Source of the DNA: Azorhizobium oxalatiphilum
Lineage (GTDB): Bacteria; Pseudomonadota; Alphaproteobacteria; Rhizobiales; Xanthobacteraceae
Length of the DNA: 64,000 nucleotides
Reading direction: 5' to 3'
Assembly: GCF_014635325.1 (NCBI RefSeq)
Contig: NZ_BMCT01000001.1
Location: 587,743-651,742 of the forward strand
Of the stretch, positions 43,177 to 51,069 are shown one piece after another (the stretch's first letter is position 1; each line of letters begins with the position of its first letter). Below the pieces are notes generated by a model. That model ran no database searches. It saw only the letters and a program-made list of their open reading frames with translations, and was not told the DNA's origin. The translations under genes and the position numbers were made by a program.

Positions 43177-44336
43177 TCCGCCGCCACACGATGCGTCCGG
43201 CCGCCCGCGAGCACTTCGCGGAAGGCGGCACAGACGAGGTCGACCTTGTCTTCGGTCATGTTGTAGCCCGACGGCAGGTTGATGCCGACGCGCGCGATGA
43301 ACTGCCCGCAATCGTGCGCCGTCACGAAGCGCTTGGCTTCGGGAAGAGTATCGAAGGCGGGAAGGGTGGAGAGGGGCGAGAAGAAGGGCCGGGTGTCGAT
43401 GTTCCGGCTGTTCATCTCGGCCATGAGCGAGAACTTATCGAAGCCATAGGCTTCGCAGGGGATGGCCGTGACCATCCAGTAGGAATTCTCAACGCCCTCG
43501 GGCTGGACGTTCAGGGTGAGGCCGTCCACGTCCGACAGGCGCTCGTGATACCAGGAGAAGATCGCGCGCTTGTGGGCGATGAGGGCGTCGATGCGCTCCA
43601 TCTGCGCGATGCCGAGCGCGGCCGTCACCGCATTCATGCGATACTTGAAGGCGATCTCGTGGTTCTGGAAAAAGCGGTCGCCCGGGTTGCGGCCGTGATC
43701 GCGCAGGAACAGCACACGCTCATTGAGTTCCGGGTCATCGGTAACGAACATGCCACCTTCGCCGGTGGCTACCGTCTTCGAGCCGTGGAAGGAGAAGGCC
43801 GCCGCCCGACCGAAGGCGCCGGCACGGCGCCCGTTCAGGGACGAGCCGAGGGCTTCGGCGGCATCTTCCACAAGGTGCAGGCCGTGACGATCGGCGATGG
43901 CCTGCAGCGCCGGCCAGTCGCACATGGAACCGTAGAGATCGACGCCGAGGATCGCCTTGGTGCGTGGGCCGATGGCCGCTTCCACGGCGGCAGGGTCGAT
44001 GCACCAGGTATCGGGCAGGATGTCGACCAGGATCGGGGTCGCGCCGAGATGGACAATGGGAGCAACGGACGCGATCCAGGTCACGTCCGGAACGATCACC
44101 TCATCGCCGGGGCCGATGCCGAGCGCGGCGAAGATCAGATGAAGGGCGGACGTGGCATGGGGCACGCTCACCGCGTGGCCGACACCCACATAGTCGGCCA
44201 TCATCTTCTCGAAGCGCGCATTGTAAGCGTAATGGTTAGAATACCACGCGGTCCGCGCCGCTTCAGCCGCCAATTCGGCTTCCCGCTCGGTGATCGAAGG
44301 GCCGGCAACAGGAATGCGCTCGGTCGAAATGATCAT
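43173..44336 (-). CDS. DegT/DnrJ/EryC1 family sugar aminotransferase
   Basis: 387 residues from ATG 44336, behind GAGG; ATG 44357 is an alternative. PLP fold type I: Lys187 in FSFHGSKTVATGEGG forms the Schiff base and Asp158 (LVEDAAEALG) holds the pyridine nitrogen. Retention of Lys excludes the RfbH-type dehydratase. Motifs resemble GDP-perosamine synthase/PglE-type enzymes that aminate C4 of 4-keto-6-deoxy sugars using glutamate. First gene of the six-gene cassette and source of the amino group that the GNAT and WbqC genes probably modify. Confidence 0.92.
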   Translation of the reverse strand: MIISTERIPVAGPSITEREAELAAEAARTAWYSNHYAYNARFEKMMADYVGVGHAVSVPHATSALHLIFAALGIGPGDEVIVPDVTWIASVAPIVHLGATPILVDILPDTWCIDPAAVEAAIGPRTKAILGVDLYGSMCDWPALQAIADRHGLHLVEDAAEALGSSLNGRRAGAFGRAAAFSFHGSKTVATGEGGMFVTDDPELNERVLFLRDHGRNPGDRFFQNHEIAFKYRMNAVTAALGIAQMERIDALIAHKRAIFSWYHERLSDVDGLTLNVQPEGVENSYWMVTAIPCEAYGFDKFSLMAEMNSRNIDTRPFFSPLSTLPAFDTLPEAKRFVTAHDCGQFIARVGINLPSGYNMTEDKVDLVCAAFREVLAGGRTHRVAAE

Positions 44337-44863
44337 GTCCGCCTCGCTTTGGCGCATCTAGCCTGCCCTTGTTAGGAGGACAGGCTTGCTTGAAGCCGAC
44401 TTGACATTGGTTATCGCACTGCAAACCAAGGGACGACTGGTTGCGCCCGCGCATGAAGCCGGTCGATGCTGCGGGACACGCCCTGCGCGGCCTCCTTGAG
44501 CATGGTCGGCAGAGGGCGCGGATGGCTCATTCTGCCACCTAAGCGGCCGGGTGGCAGCCTCATAAATCCAGTCCACCGAAGGGGCCGTACTTGAGTAGGT
44601 CGGCCGTTGCATCTTCTTCGGTCGGCACGAAAGGTCCCGGGGAGAGCCCCATAGCAAGCGCGGCCGCAATGATGCCGGATGGTCCATTTATCCGATCGTA
44701 ACGTTGGTTGTTGGCCGCAAGGCCGGCGAAAGCCATGACATGCAAGGTAAAAAGCTATGACGATGCCGAGCCGAATGCGGCCGGTTGCTGGGGCAGGATA
44801 CGCTATGCGAGGCCATCCGGCGGCAGGACCGCACCATTTCCCATTGCCGGGGAGGACCGGCTG
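44337..44863. promoter_or_regulatory. 527-base divergent intergenic region
   Basis: Separates the minus-strand sugar cassette from the plus-strand FkbM genes. Features seen: the dyad TTGGTT (44407-44412) / AACCAA (44424-44429) next to a TTGACA at 44401-44406, and a hairpin with arms CTGCCACC (44532-44539) and GGTGGCAG (44550-44557). A 29-codon frame (44453-44542) exists without other support. Frames continuous with the FkbM gene reach back to 44708 but lack family sequence. Otherwise I see nothing recognisable. Confidence 0.4.
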
Positions 44864-46093
44864 ATGGGGCGGCTTGCCATGGCCCGCCGCTTGCGGCTCG
44901 TTTCCAACTCCCTTGTTGCCCGACACTTTGATCAGTTGCCTTCGGTGGCGGCGGCACAGGAACTGCTGCGCGTGGCCAATGCCCGCGCGCCTGCCGGTGT
45001 GCCCGCACTGCCGGGCGAGCGTGCGCTCTGGCTCTACGGCGCTGGCGAAAGCGGCAAGCGCGCCCGCAAGCAGCTCGATGCGGTGGGACAGGCCATCGCG
45101 GGCGTGATCGACGCCAATGCCGCTTCCTATGCCAGTGATCCCGATTGGGCGGGCATTCCCGTCTGCATCCCCGATGGCGTGCCGGAGACGGTGCGGGCCG
45201 CGGCGCTGATCGCGGTGGCGACGGGGGACAGCCCCTACGTGCCGCTGGAGAGCGAACTCATCGCGGCCGGCTGGGTCAATTGCGTGCCCTTCGATGACGT
45301 GGCCGAAGCTTTCCGCGACCGGAACCCCGATAGCGATGGCTGGTTCGCGGCCGCCCTGACGGCCGAGGAACTGGCGCTCGCCGACGAGGTTCTGGCCGGT
45401 TTCGCCGATGCGGATTCCAGTGCTCACTATCTGCGCTTCGCCGCCTGGCGGCTGGCGCGGCAGGAATGGGATTTCGCCGCCGCGCCCGTGACGCTGCAGG
45501 ACCGTTTCTTCATCCCCGAGATCGCCGCCGTGCTGCGCAAGGATGAGCGCTTCCTTGATGCAGGCGCGCACCATGGCACGGTGACGGCCCGCCTGCTGGC
45601 GGAGACGGCGGACACCGTCTCCATGATCTGGGCCGTGGAGCCGGATGCCGCCAATCGCGCCGTTCTGCAGGCTTATGTGGACGGGCTGGGGCTGGATCTG
45701 CGTGCGCGCATCCGGGTTCTTGACGCCGTGATCGGTGCGCGGGCGGAAGCGGCCCATTTCCATGATGGGCTGGGGGAGGCCTCGCAGGTTGCGGTGACGG
45801 GGCAGCGGATGCGCGCCTCCATTCCGCTTGACGGGCTCGCCATCGACCCGACCTTCATGAAGCTGCATCTTGAGGGCGGGGAACTGGCTGCCCTGCAAGG
45901 CGCGCGGGAGACACTGCGCCGCCGCCGCCCGATGATCGCGCTGACCGTCTATCACGACGCCGCCGGCCTCATCGAGACGCCGCACTGGCTGATGCGAAAC
46001 CTGCCCGATTACGCCGTGCTCATGCGCACCCACAGCTGGTGTGGCACTGGCGCTGTGCTTTACGCCATCCCCAAGGAACGGACCGCCCAATGA
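44864..46093 (+). CDS. FkbM family methyltransferase with N-terminal Rossmann-like domain
   Basis: 409 residues from ATG 44864, eight bases after GGAGG. The N-terminal half (to about 150) has a dinucleotide-type motif LWLYGAGESGKRARKQL and resembles sugar-binding/Rossmann add-ons of glycan enzymes. The C-terminal FkbM domain has FLDAGAHHGTVTARLLAE (SAM site) and FMKLHLEGGELAALQGAR, the equivalent of the usual LKIDIEG motif, with His-Leu replacing the usual Ile-Asp. Probably an O-methyltransferase acting on a glycan or glycolipid. Overlaps the next FkbM gene by ATGA. Confidence 0.85.
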   Translation: MGRLAMARRLRLVSNSLVARHFDQLPSVAAAQELLRVANARAPAGVPALPGERALWLYGAGESGKRARKQLDAVGQAIAGVIDANAASYASDPDWAGIPVCIPDGVPETVRAAALIAVATGDSPYVPLESELIAAGWVNCVPFDDVAEAFRDRNPDSDGWFAAALTAEELALADEVLAGFADADSSAHYLRFAAWRLARQEWDFAAAPVTLQDRFFIPEIAAVLRKDERFLDAGAHHGTVTARLLAETADTVSMIWAVEPDAANRAVLQAYVDGLGLDLRARIRVLDAVIGARAEAAHFHDGLGEASQVAVTGQRMRASIPLDGLAIDPTFMKLHLEGGELAALQGARETLRRRRPMIALTVYHDAAGLIETPHWLMRNLPDYAVLMRTHSWCGTGAVLYAIPKERTAQ

Positions 46094-46815
46094 CCGTTTT
46101 CGCCCAGGCCAGCCGCTTCATCATGGATCTCGGTATGAACCGGGGCGATAACACCGCTTACTATCTGGCCCGTGGCTATGAAGCGGTCGCAGTGGAGGCC
46201 AATCCCGAGCTGGCGGCTGGCGCACGGACGAGGTTCGCCAAGGAGATCGCCGCGCATCGCTTCACTCTGGTCGAGGCGGCGGTCTGGGAAAAATCCGGCA
46301 CCGTGACCTTCCATGTGAACGACGCCAATGATCACTGGAGCAGCGTGGAGGTGGGGCTGGCGACGCGGGCGAACTCGCCGACCCACGCGCTGGAAGTGGC
46401 GGGCCTCACCCTGGGCGACCTGTTCGAGAAATACGGCACGCCGCTTTATCTCAAGGTGGGCGTGGAGGGCGTGGACCTCACTGTGCTGAAGCAGTTACAG
46501 AGCCAGGTCATCAAGCCGCTCTATGTGAGCGTCGAGGATTGTCCTTTCGGCCTCGCCTGCATCGAGGCCCTCGCAGATGCGGGCTATGACGGCTTCAAGA
46601 TCGTCGATCTCTCGCATGTGACGGACATGCACGATCCGCACCTCGATCATCATTTCCCAGCCGGATCAACCGGCCCCGTCAGCGACAGTCTGCCGGGGCG
46701 CTGGATGGGGCAGGCAGCTTTTGAGCAGCTGTATACCTCCACGGTGCGTGACCGCACCGGCCGGTTCCTGGCCCCCGCCGGGCGGGAATTCCACCTGCAC
46801 GCCACCAAGCTCTGA
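46090..46815 (+). CDS. FkbM family methyltransferase
   Basis: 241 residues from ATG 46090 (overlap ATGA with the previous FkbM gene). SAM-binding MDLGMNRGDNTAYYLARGYE and VAVEANPEL, then LYLKVGVEGVDLTVL in place of the common LKIDIEGxE: Asp is replaced by Gly, while the final Glu is retained. The C-terminal segment (FEQLYTSTVRDRTGRF) is longer than in minimal FkbM domains. Forms a two-gene unit with its neighbour; the two probably methylate the same glycan at different positions or act together. Confidence 0.85.
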   Translation: MTVFAQASRFIMDLGMNRGDNTAYYLARGYEAVAVEANPELAAGARTRFAKEIAAHRFTLVEAAVWEKSGTVTFHVNDANDHWSSVEVGLATRANSPTHALEVAGLTLGDLFEKYGTPLYLKVGVEGVDLTVLKQLQSQVIKPLYVSVEDCPFGLACIEALADAGYDGFKIVDLSHVTDMHDPHLDHHFPAGSTGPVSDSLPGRWMGQAAFEQLYTSTVRDRTGRFLAPAGREFHLHATKL

Positions 46816-47048
46816 CAGCACCGATGTGGCACGCGCGGGAACTGCGCGCGCGCATCTTGCATTGATCTGCCGTCATCAAGATGAGGCTCGCTGGCGTCGG
46901 CGGTCGATGCCGTTCGGCCGCCGCACTTTCCTCGCACTGTGGCCCCTTAACAGCACTGCGGCACGGTATTGGGTGTTGCATGCCCGCCGTTTGGACTGAT
47001 AGCGGGAATATACCTTCCAGAATAATGTGCGAATCAAGAAAGACGGCC

Positions 47049-48299
47049 ATGAGTTCGGTGCCCAAGTCCCGCGCCATGCGCAGGATTCAGTATGCGGCTC
47101 TTCCCTATCGCCAGCGGCAGGATGGGGAGGTGCAGATTCGCCTCATCACCTCTCGCGAGACACGCCGCTGGGTGATCCCGAAGGGCTGGCCGATGAAGGG
47201 GCTGAGCCCGGCGAAGGCCGCCGCGCGCGAGGCCTATGAAGAGGCCGGACTGCTCGGCAGCATCGCGACCGAGCCGGTCGGCATGTATTCGTACGAGAAG
47301 CGCCTGACGCTGCAGACCGTACCGTGCGACGTCATGGTGTTTGCGCTCAAAGTGAAGCGCTACATGAAGAAGTGGCCGGAGCGTGCGGAGCGTTTCGGTT
47401 TCTGGTTCTCAATCGAGAGCGCCGCGGCAGCGGTGCAGGAAGAGGAACTGAGCCAGCTCATTCTCGCCTTTGGTGCCATGATGGCTGAGCGCTTCGCCCA
47501 GAAGCGCTCGCGTGCGCCCCTCGCCGTCGAGACCATGGATGCGGAAGACGAACTGCCGGTGGTCCGCAGCAAGCGGGGCGTGAAGATTCCGCCGAAAGGG
47601 CATTCAAAGAAGGCGGAGAAGCAGGCGAAGGCTGTAACTGCCAAGCGCGCCGGCGTGTCGGCATCCGGGGTGGATGTGACCCGCGCCGAGACGCCGGCCC
47701 CTGTCAAATCGGTGGGTGGCAAGTCTGCGGGCGGCAAGTCTGCGGGTGGCAAGTCTGCGAAGGCGAGGTCCGCAAAAGTCATCGTGGAGACGCGCCCCGA
47801 GCCGAAGCGCAAGGCGGCGAAAATGGATATCGCGCCTGCCGTCCGTCCGGGAAAGAGTGGGAAGGCCGGCACTGCTGCCGCATTGAAGGCCGGCAGTAAG
47901 GCAGATCAACTCAAGCCGAAGCGTGGCAAGGCCGGGATGGCGGCGGCGGATCAGGGGACGGTTGCGGAAGGGACCACGGAAAAGGCCATGGTCCCGGCCA
48001 AGGCCAAATCTCCGGCCAGGACGAAGCCGGAGGTCCGGATCAAGCCTGAGGCGAAAGCGAAAGCCAAGGCCAGACCCAAGGCAGAAACCAAGCTTCAGCC
48101 GCAGACGAAGGCCGAGTCGGCTCCGAAGGCGAAGTCATCCGCCAAGGCCAAGTCGCCCACCAAAGCCAAGGCCAAGGATGCGGCCAAGGGCAAGGCAAAG
48201 GGCCAACGGGCCATGCCCATGGGGGCTGCGGGTGATTGGCAGGTGGAGGAACTTGTCCATCTCCCGCCGGGCCTGCGCATCTCGCCCACGCGGCATTGA
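47049..48299 (+). CDS. Nudix hydrolase with long Lys/Ala-rich histone-H1-like C-terminal tail
   Basis: 416 residues from ATG 47049; ATG 47025 is an alternative. The Nudix domain covers about residues 10-145: WVIPKGWPMKGLSPAKAAAR with REAYEEAGLLG giving the REUXEEXGU core (Arg60-Glu65). The first Glu of the canonical box is Leu, as is common in alphaproteobacterial relatives of diphosphoinositol-polyphosphate phosphohydrolases. From about 165 to 395 the protein is low complexity: Lys, Ala, Pro and Ser with three GGKSA repeats and KAKAKARPKAETK-type runs. It then ends in a more ordered piece (GDWQVEELVHLPPGLRISPT). The tail suggests nucleic-acid or polyanion binding. Substrate unknown. Confidence 0.82.
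   Translation: MSSVPKSRAMRRIQYAALPYRQRQDGEVQIRLITSRETRRWVIPKGWPMKGLSPAKAAAREAYEEAGLLGSIATEPVGMYSYEKRLTLQTVPCDVMVFALKVKRYMKKWPERAERFGFWFSIESAAAAVQEEELSQLILAFGAMMAERFAQKRSRAPLAVETMDAEDELPVVRSKRGVKIPPKGHSKKAEKQAKAVTAKRAGVSASGVDVTRAETPAPVKSVGGKSAGGKSAGGKSAKARSAKVIVETRPEPKRKAAKMDIAPAVRPGKSGKAGTAAALKAGSKADQLKPKRGKAGMAAADQGTVAEGTTEKAMVPAKAKSPARTKPEVRIKPEAKAKAKARPKAETKLQPQTKAESAPKAKSSAKAKSPTKAKAKDAAKGKAKGQRAMPMGAAGDWQVEELVHLPPGLRISPTRH
47715..47759 (+). repeat. Three tandem 15-bp repeats encoding GGKSA
   Basis: Units GGTGGCAAGTCTGCG at 47715-47729, 47730-47744 (one T-to-C change) and 47745-47759, in frame with the Nudix gene. In-frame tandem duplication in the basic tail; a likely site of length variation between strains. 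Confidence 0.9.
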
Positions 48300-48328
48300 T
48301 CGTCCGCGGATTAACGCGAGACCGCGCT

Positions 48329-49426
48329 TCATCGTCCCAGACGCTTCAGAGCGTCCGTTGCCAGAGCCCGCGTCAGATCGGCGGCGGGCAGGCGTTGGGC
48401 GAGGCGGACAGCTTGCCCGCACCACAGATTGGTGAAGTCGTCGTGTCCCTCCGCCTCGGCCTTGGCCTTCAGCGGGGCGAGGGCGGTTCCGGCTTGCGGG
48501 AAGGCGGGCGCATCGGCGGACAGGGGGCCGATGTCTGCCATCAGACGGTTCATGATCCCGCGCGCCGGCCGGCCGGTGAACAGATTGGTGAGCGCCGTAT
48601 CCGCATCACCCGCGCCCTCCAGCGCGGCCCGATGGAGGGCTGAAATCTTCGTTTCCGGGCTCAGCAGATAAGCGGTGCCCACCTGCACCGCGGCCGCCCC
48701 GAGGGCGAAGGCGGCGGCGATACCCCGGCCATCGGCAATGCCGCCCGCGGCGATCACCGGCACGGACACCGCGTCGGCGATTTGCGGCACGAGAGCGAAG
48801 GTGCCGACCTGCCGGCTCATGGCGCCGATGACATCTGCATCGAGAAACGTCGCGCGGTGTCCGCCGGCTTCCACGCCCATGGCGATGATGGCATCGACGC
48901 CGCGCGTCTCCAGCCAGCGTGCCTCCGCAACTGTCGTGGCGGAGGAGATGACCTTGGCGCCTGTGGCCTTCACGCGCGCCAGCAGAGGCTCTGAAGGCAG
49001 GCCGAAATGGAAGCTCACCACTTCCGGCCGGACCTCCTCAACCACGGCACAGAAGGCGTCATCGAAGGGGGCTCGCCCGGCACCGGGGGGAATGGCCTGC
49101 GGGTCGAGGCCAAGCCCGGCGTAATAGGCGGCAAGGCGCGCGCGCCATGCCGCCTCGCGATCCGGATCCGGCGTGGGCACCGCATGGCAGAAGAAATTGA
49201 GGTTCAGCGGCTTGCGGGGAAGGGCAGTGCGCACGCGGGCAACATCGGCGCGAAGCTGGTCGGGCGTGGACTGGGCGGCGGGCAGGGCCGCCAGTCCACC
49301 CGCCTGCCCAACGGCGATGGCGAGCTCCGGCGTGCCGGATCCGGCCATGGGGGCGAGGAGGATCGGCACGTCGATGCCGAACAGATCGAGGAGGCGGCGA
49401 TCGGGCCAGGATGCGGTGTCGGGCAT
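48329..49426 (-). CDS. Nitronate monooxygenase (2-nitropropane dioxygenase-like)
   Basis: 365 residues, FMN TIM barrel. LLAPMAGSGTPELAIAVGQA at the N-terminus, a GGLAALPAA stretch, FHFGLPSEP, the conserved AMGVEAGGHRATF with the catalytic-type His, VPVIAAGGIADGRGIAAAFA for phosphate binding and GAAAVQVGTAYL. Oxidises alkyl nitronates such as propionate-3-nitronate, using FMN and O2. It is divergent from a LysR gene that probably controls it. It ends 29 bases from the convergent Nudix gene. Confidence 0.9.
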   Translation of the reverse strand: MPDTASWPDRRLLDLFGIDVPILLAPMAGSGTPELAIAVGQAGGLAALPAAQSTPDQLRADVARVRTALPRKPLNLNFFCHAVPTPDPDREAAWRARLAAYYAGLGLDPQAIPPGAGRAPFDDAFCAVVEEVRPEVVSFHFGLPSEPLLARVKATGAKVISSATTVAEARWLETRGVDAIIAMGVEAGGHRATFLDADVIGAMSRQVGTFALVPQIADAVSVPVIAAGGIADGRGIAAAFALGAAAVQVGTAYLLSPETKISALHRAALEGAGDADTALTNLFTGRPARGIMNRLMADIGPLSADAPAFPQAGTALAPLKAKAEAEGHDDFTNLWCGQAVRLAQRLPAADLTRALATDALKRLGR

Positions 49427-49524
49427 GGCGAAAACCTCGGGGCGCGGGCCTCGCCCGCTTCCGTTCCATTATGCACGAGGCATCCATCACTAGAAGTGAA
49501 AGAAAATGATGATACCATTCTCTC

Positions 49525-50355
49525 ATGATGATGGAATTGCGCGACTTCCAATTTCTTGAGGCCGTAGCCGACACCGGCAGCGTCACCCGCGCGGCAGATC
49601 GACTGGGCTGCGTGCAATCCAATGTCACCACACGGCTGAAGAAGCTGGAGGGCCGGCTCGGCCAGAAGCTGGTGGAGCGGATCGACGGGCGCATGGTGCC
49701 CACCGCCGCGGGGCAGCTGGCGCTCGATTATGGCGGGCGCATCCAGCGGCTTGCGGCCGAGGCGGAAGGCCAGTTGCGGGCGGCAGGCGAGGCATGGCCG
49801 CCGGTACGGCTCGGTGTGATGGAGACCACGGCGGCGGTGCGCCTGCCGCCGCTCCTCAAGCGCGTGCGGATGGACATGCCGGGCTTGCGCCTCGGTCTCC
49901 ACACGGGGACGAGCGGCGACCTGATGGCGGACCTCCGGCGCGGCACGCTGGACCTCGCCTTCGTGGCGGAAGACGCAGCGGACCCGCGCTTCGAGGCGGC
50001 GCCGCTCTGGGACGAGCATCTCGTGGAGGTGCGCGGCACGGGCGAGGACGTGGACGCGGCGCTGGTGGTCTTCCGCGAGGGGTGCAGCTATCGCGAGCGG
50101 GGGCGGGAGGCGCTGGGGGACCGGCCGCTGATGGAACTGGGCACGTTGGACGGCATCATCGGCTGTGTTGCGGCTGGGCTGGGCGTAACCCTGCTGCCGG
50201 AGGCGGCGGTGGAGCGCTGGGTGCGGTTGGGAGAGATCACCACACACGCCCTGCCGCCGGAGCAGGCCCATGTGCGCACTCTGGCGCAATGGCGGCGGGG
50301 CTCCCCGGCGGAGAGGTCCATAGAGGCTCTTGTCGCGGCAGTGCGCGAGGGCTGA
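49525..50355 (+). CDS. LysR family transcriptional regulator (divergent from nitronate monooxygenase)
   Basis: 276 residues; HTH MELRDFQFLEAVADTGSVTR and AADRLGCVQSNVTTRLKKLE then LGQKLVERIDGRMVPT. The effector domain starts near PPVRLGVMETTAAVRLP and resembles the CynR/GltR group. Three consecutive ATGs (49525, 49528, 49531) are possible starts. The 98-base divergent region holds ATGC-ACGAG-GCAT (49471-49483), a plausible LysR-type dyad. Likely regulator of the nitronate monooxygenase gene. Confidence 0.9.
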   Translation: MMMELRDFQFLEAVADTGSVTRAADRLGCVQSNVTTRLKKLEGRLGQKLVERIDGRMVPTAAGQLALDYGGRIQRLAAEAEGQLRAAGEAWPPVRLGVMETTAAVRLPPLLKRVRMDMPGLRLGLHTGTSGDLMADLRRGTLDLAFVAEDAADPRFEAAPLWDEHLVEVRGTGEDVDAALVVFREGCSYRERGREALGDRPLMELGTLDGIIGCVAAGLGVTLLPEAAVERWVRLGEITTHALPPEQAHVRTLAQWRRGSPAERSIEALVAAVREG

Positions 50356-50375
50356 GCCGCTCCAGAGCATGTCCG

Positions 50376-50464
50376 GCTTTGATTGCTTCGCAATCCAAGC
50401 GACAAGACATTCTCTATCAATGAGTTGGAGTGTTTCCGTGTTTCCCTGAAACACGGAAACACTC
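50376..50464. repeat. REP-like palindromic element abutting the phnN stop codon
   Basis: Two nested dyads. 50428-50444 (GAGTGTTTCCGTGTTTC) and 50448-50464 (GAAACACGGAAACACTC) form a perfect 17-bp stem with a 3-base loop. Just before it, GATTGC-TTC-GCAATC (50381-50395) forms a smaller hairpin extended by four more pairs after one mismatch. The last base of the large palindrome is the final base of the phnN stop codon (TAG, 50466-50464). It lies between convergent genes and may act as terminator for both. The extended, very regular structure suggests a dispersed genomic palindrome family. Confidence 0.7.
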
Positions 50465-51069
50465 TAGGACAAGACTTCCGGCGCGCGTGCGTAGCTTGCC
50501 GCGCGGATGAAATCCGCGAGGCGTTGGGCGCCTTCGCGGATGGGCCCCACATTCTGGATTTCCAGATCCGCATCCAGCGGGACATCGGGCGCGCGGGCAA
50601 GACGCTCGCGGATATCGTCCTCGCTCTCGCGGCCGCGTGCCGCGAGGCGTACGGCGCGCACCTCGGGCGGGGCGGTGATGTGGACGACCGACAGGCGGGA
50701 GAAGCGCTTGCGCGCCTCGGGCAGGGTGGCACGGGAGCCGTTGGCCATTACAGTGCGGCCTTGCGCCAGCGCTTCCGCGACCTCCGCTCCCAGTGCATAG
50801 GCAAGGCCATGAGCCCGCCACGCGAGCGGATAGCGCCCGGCGGCGAGTTCCGCCTCGAAGGTGGCGAGGTCCACGGGCTGGTGGTCCTCGCCGGTGGTGT
50901 CAGTGCGTGTCACGAGGCGACGGGCAACCAGCAGGTCGGTGTCTCCCGTCAACAGCCGGGCAGCCTCGGACATCAGCGTGTCCTTGCCGGCACCGGACGG
51001 CCCCACCACCAGGACGAGAGCGCCGGGGCCGAAGGGCGGCTTCAGGCTCGTGCCGCGCACAGGGCTCAT
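50464..51069 (-). CDS. phnN: Ribose 1,5-bisphosphate phosphokinase
   Basis: 201 residues from ATG 51069 (ATGA overlap with phnM). P-loop LVVGPSGAGKDTLM near the N-terminus with the PhnN-specific Lys-Asp, then ARRLVTRTDTTGEDH and MANGSRATLPEARKRF. Guanylate-kinase-like fold. It phosphorylates ribose 1,5-bisphosphate to PRPP, the last step of the C-P lyase pathway. Last gene of the phnG-to-N operon. No phnP phosphodiesterase gene is seen, so the step from 1,2-cyclic phosphate to ribose 1,5-bisphosphate must be encoded elsewhere. Confidence 0.93.
   Translation of the reverse strand: MSPVRGTSLKPPFGPGALVLVVGPSGAGKDTLMSEAARLLTGDTDLLVARRLVTRTDTTGEDHQPVDLATFEAELAAGRYPLAWRAHGLAYALGAEVAEALAQGRTVMANGSRATLPEARKRFSRLSVVHITAPPEVRAVRLAARGRESEDDIRERLARAPDVPLDADLEIQNVGPIREGAQRLADFIRAASYARAPEVLS

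Noticed and set aside
43173-44336. Assignment of the DegT enzyme as RfbH (CDP-4-keto-6-deoxyglucose 3-dehydratase)
   Set aside because: The Schiff-base Lys is present (HGSK); RfbH has His at that position and additional Cys ligands for an iron-sulphur cluster.
44453-44542. 29-codon frame upstream of the FkbM genes
   Set aside because: No ribosome-binding site, no similarity and no coupling to the next gene; treated as chance.
47715-47759. Tandem repeats as a CRISPR or microsatellite array
   Set aside because: Only three adjacent 15-bp units without spacers, in frame inside a coding region.
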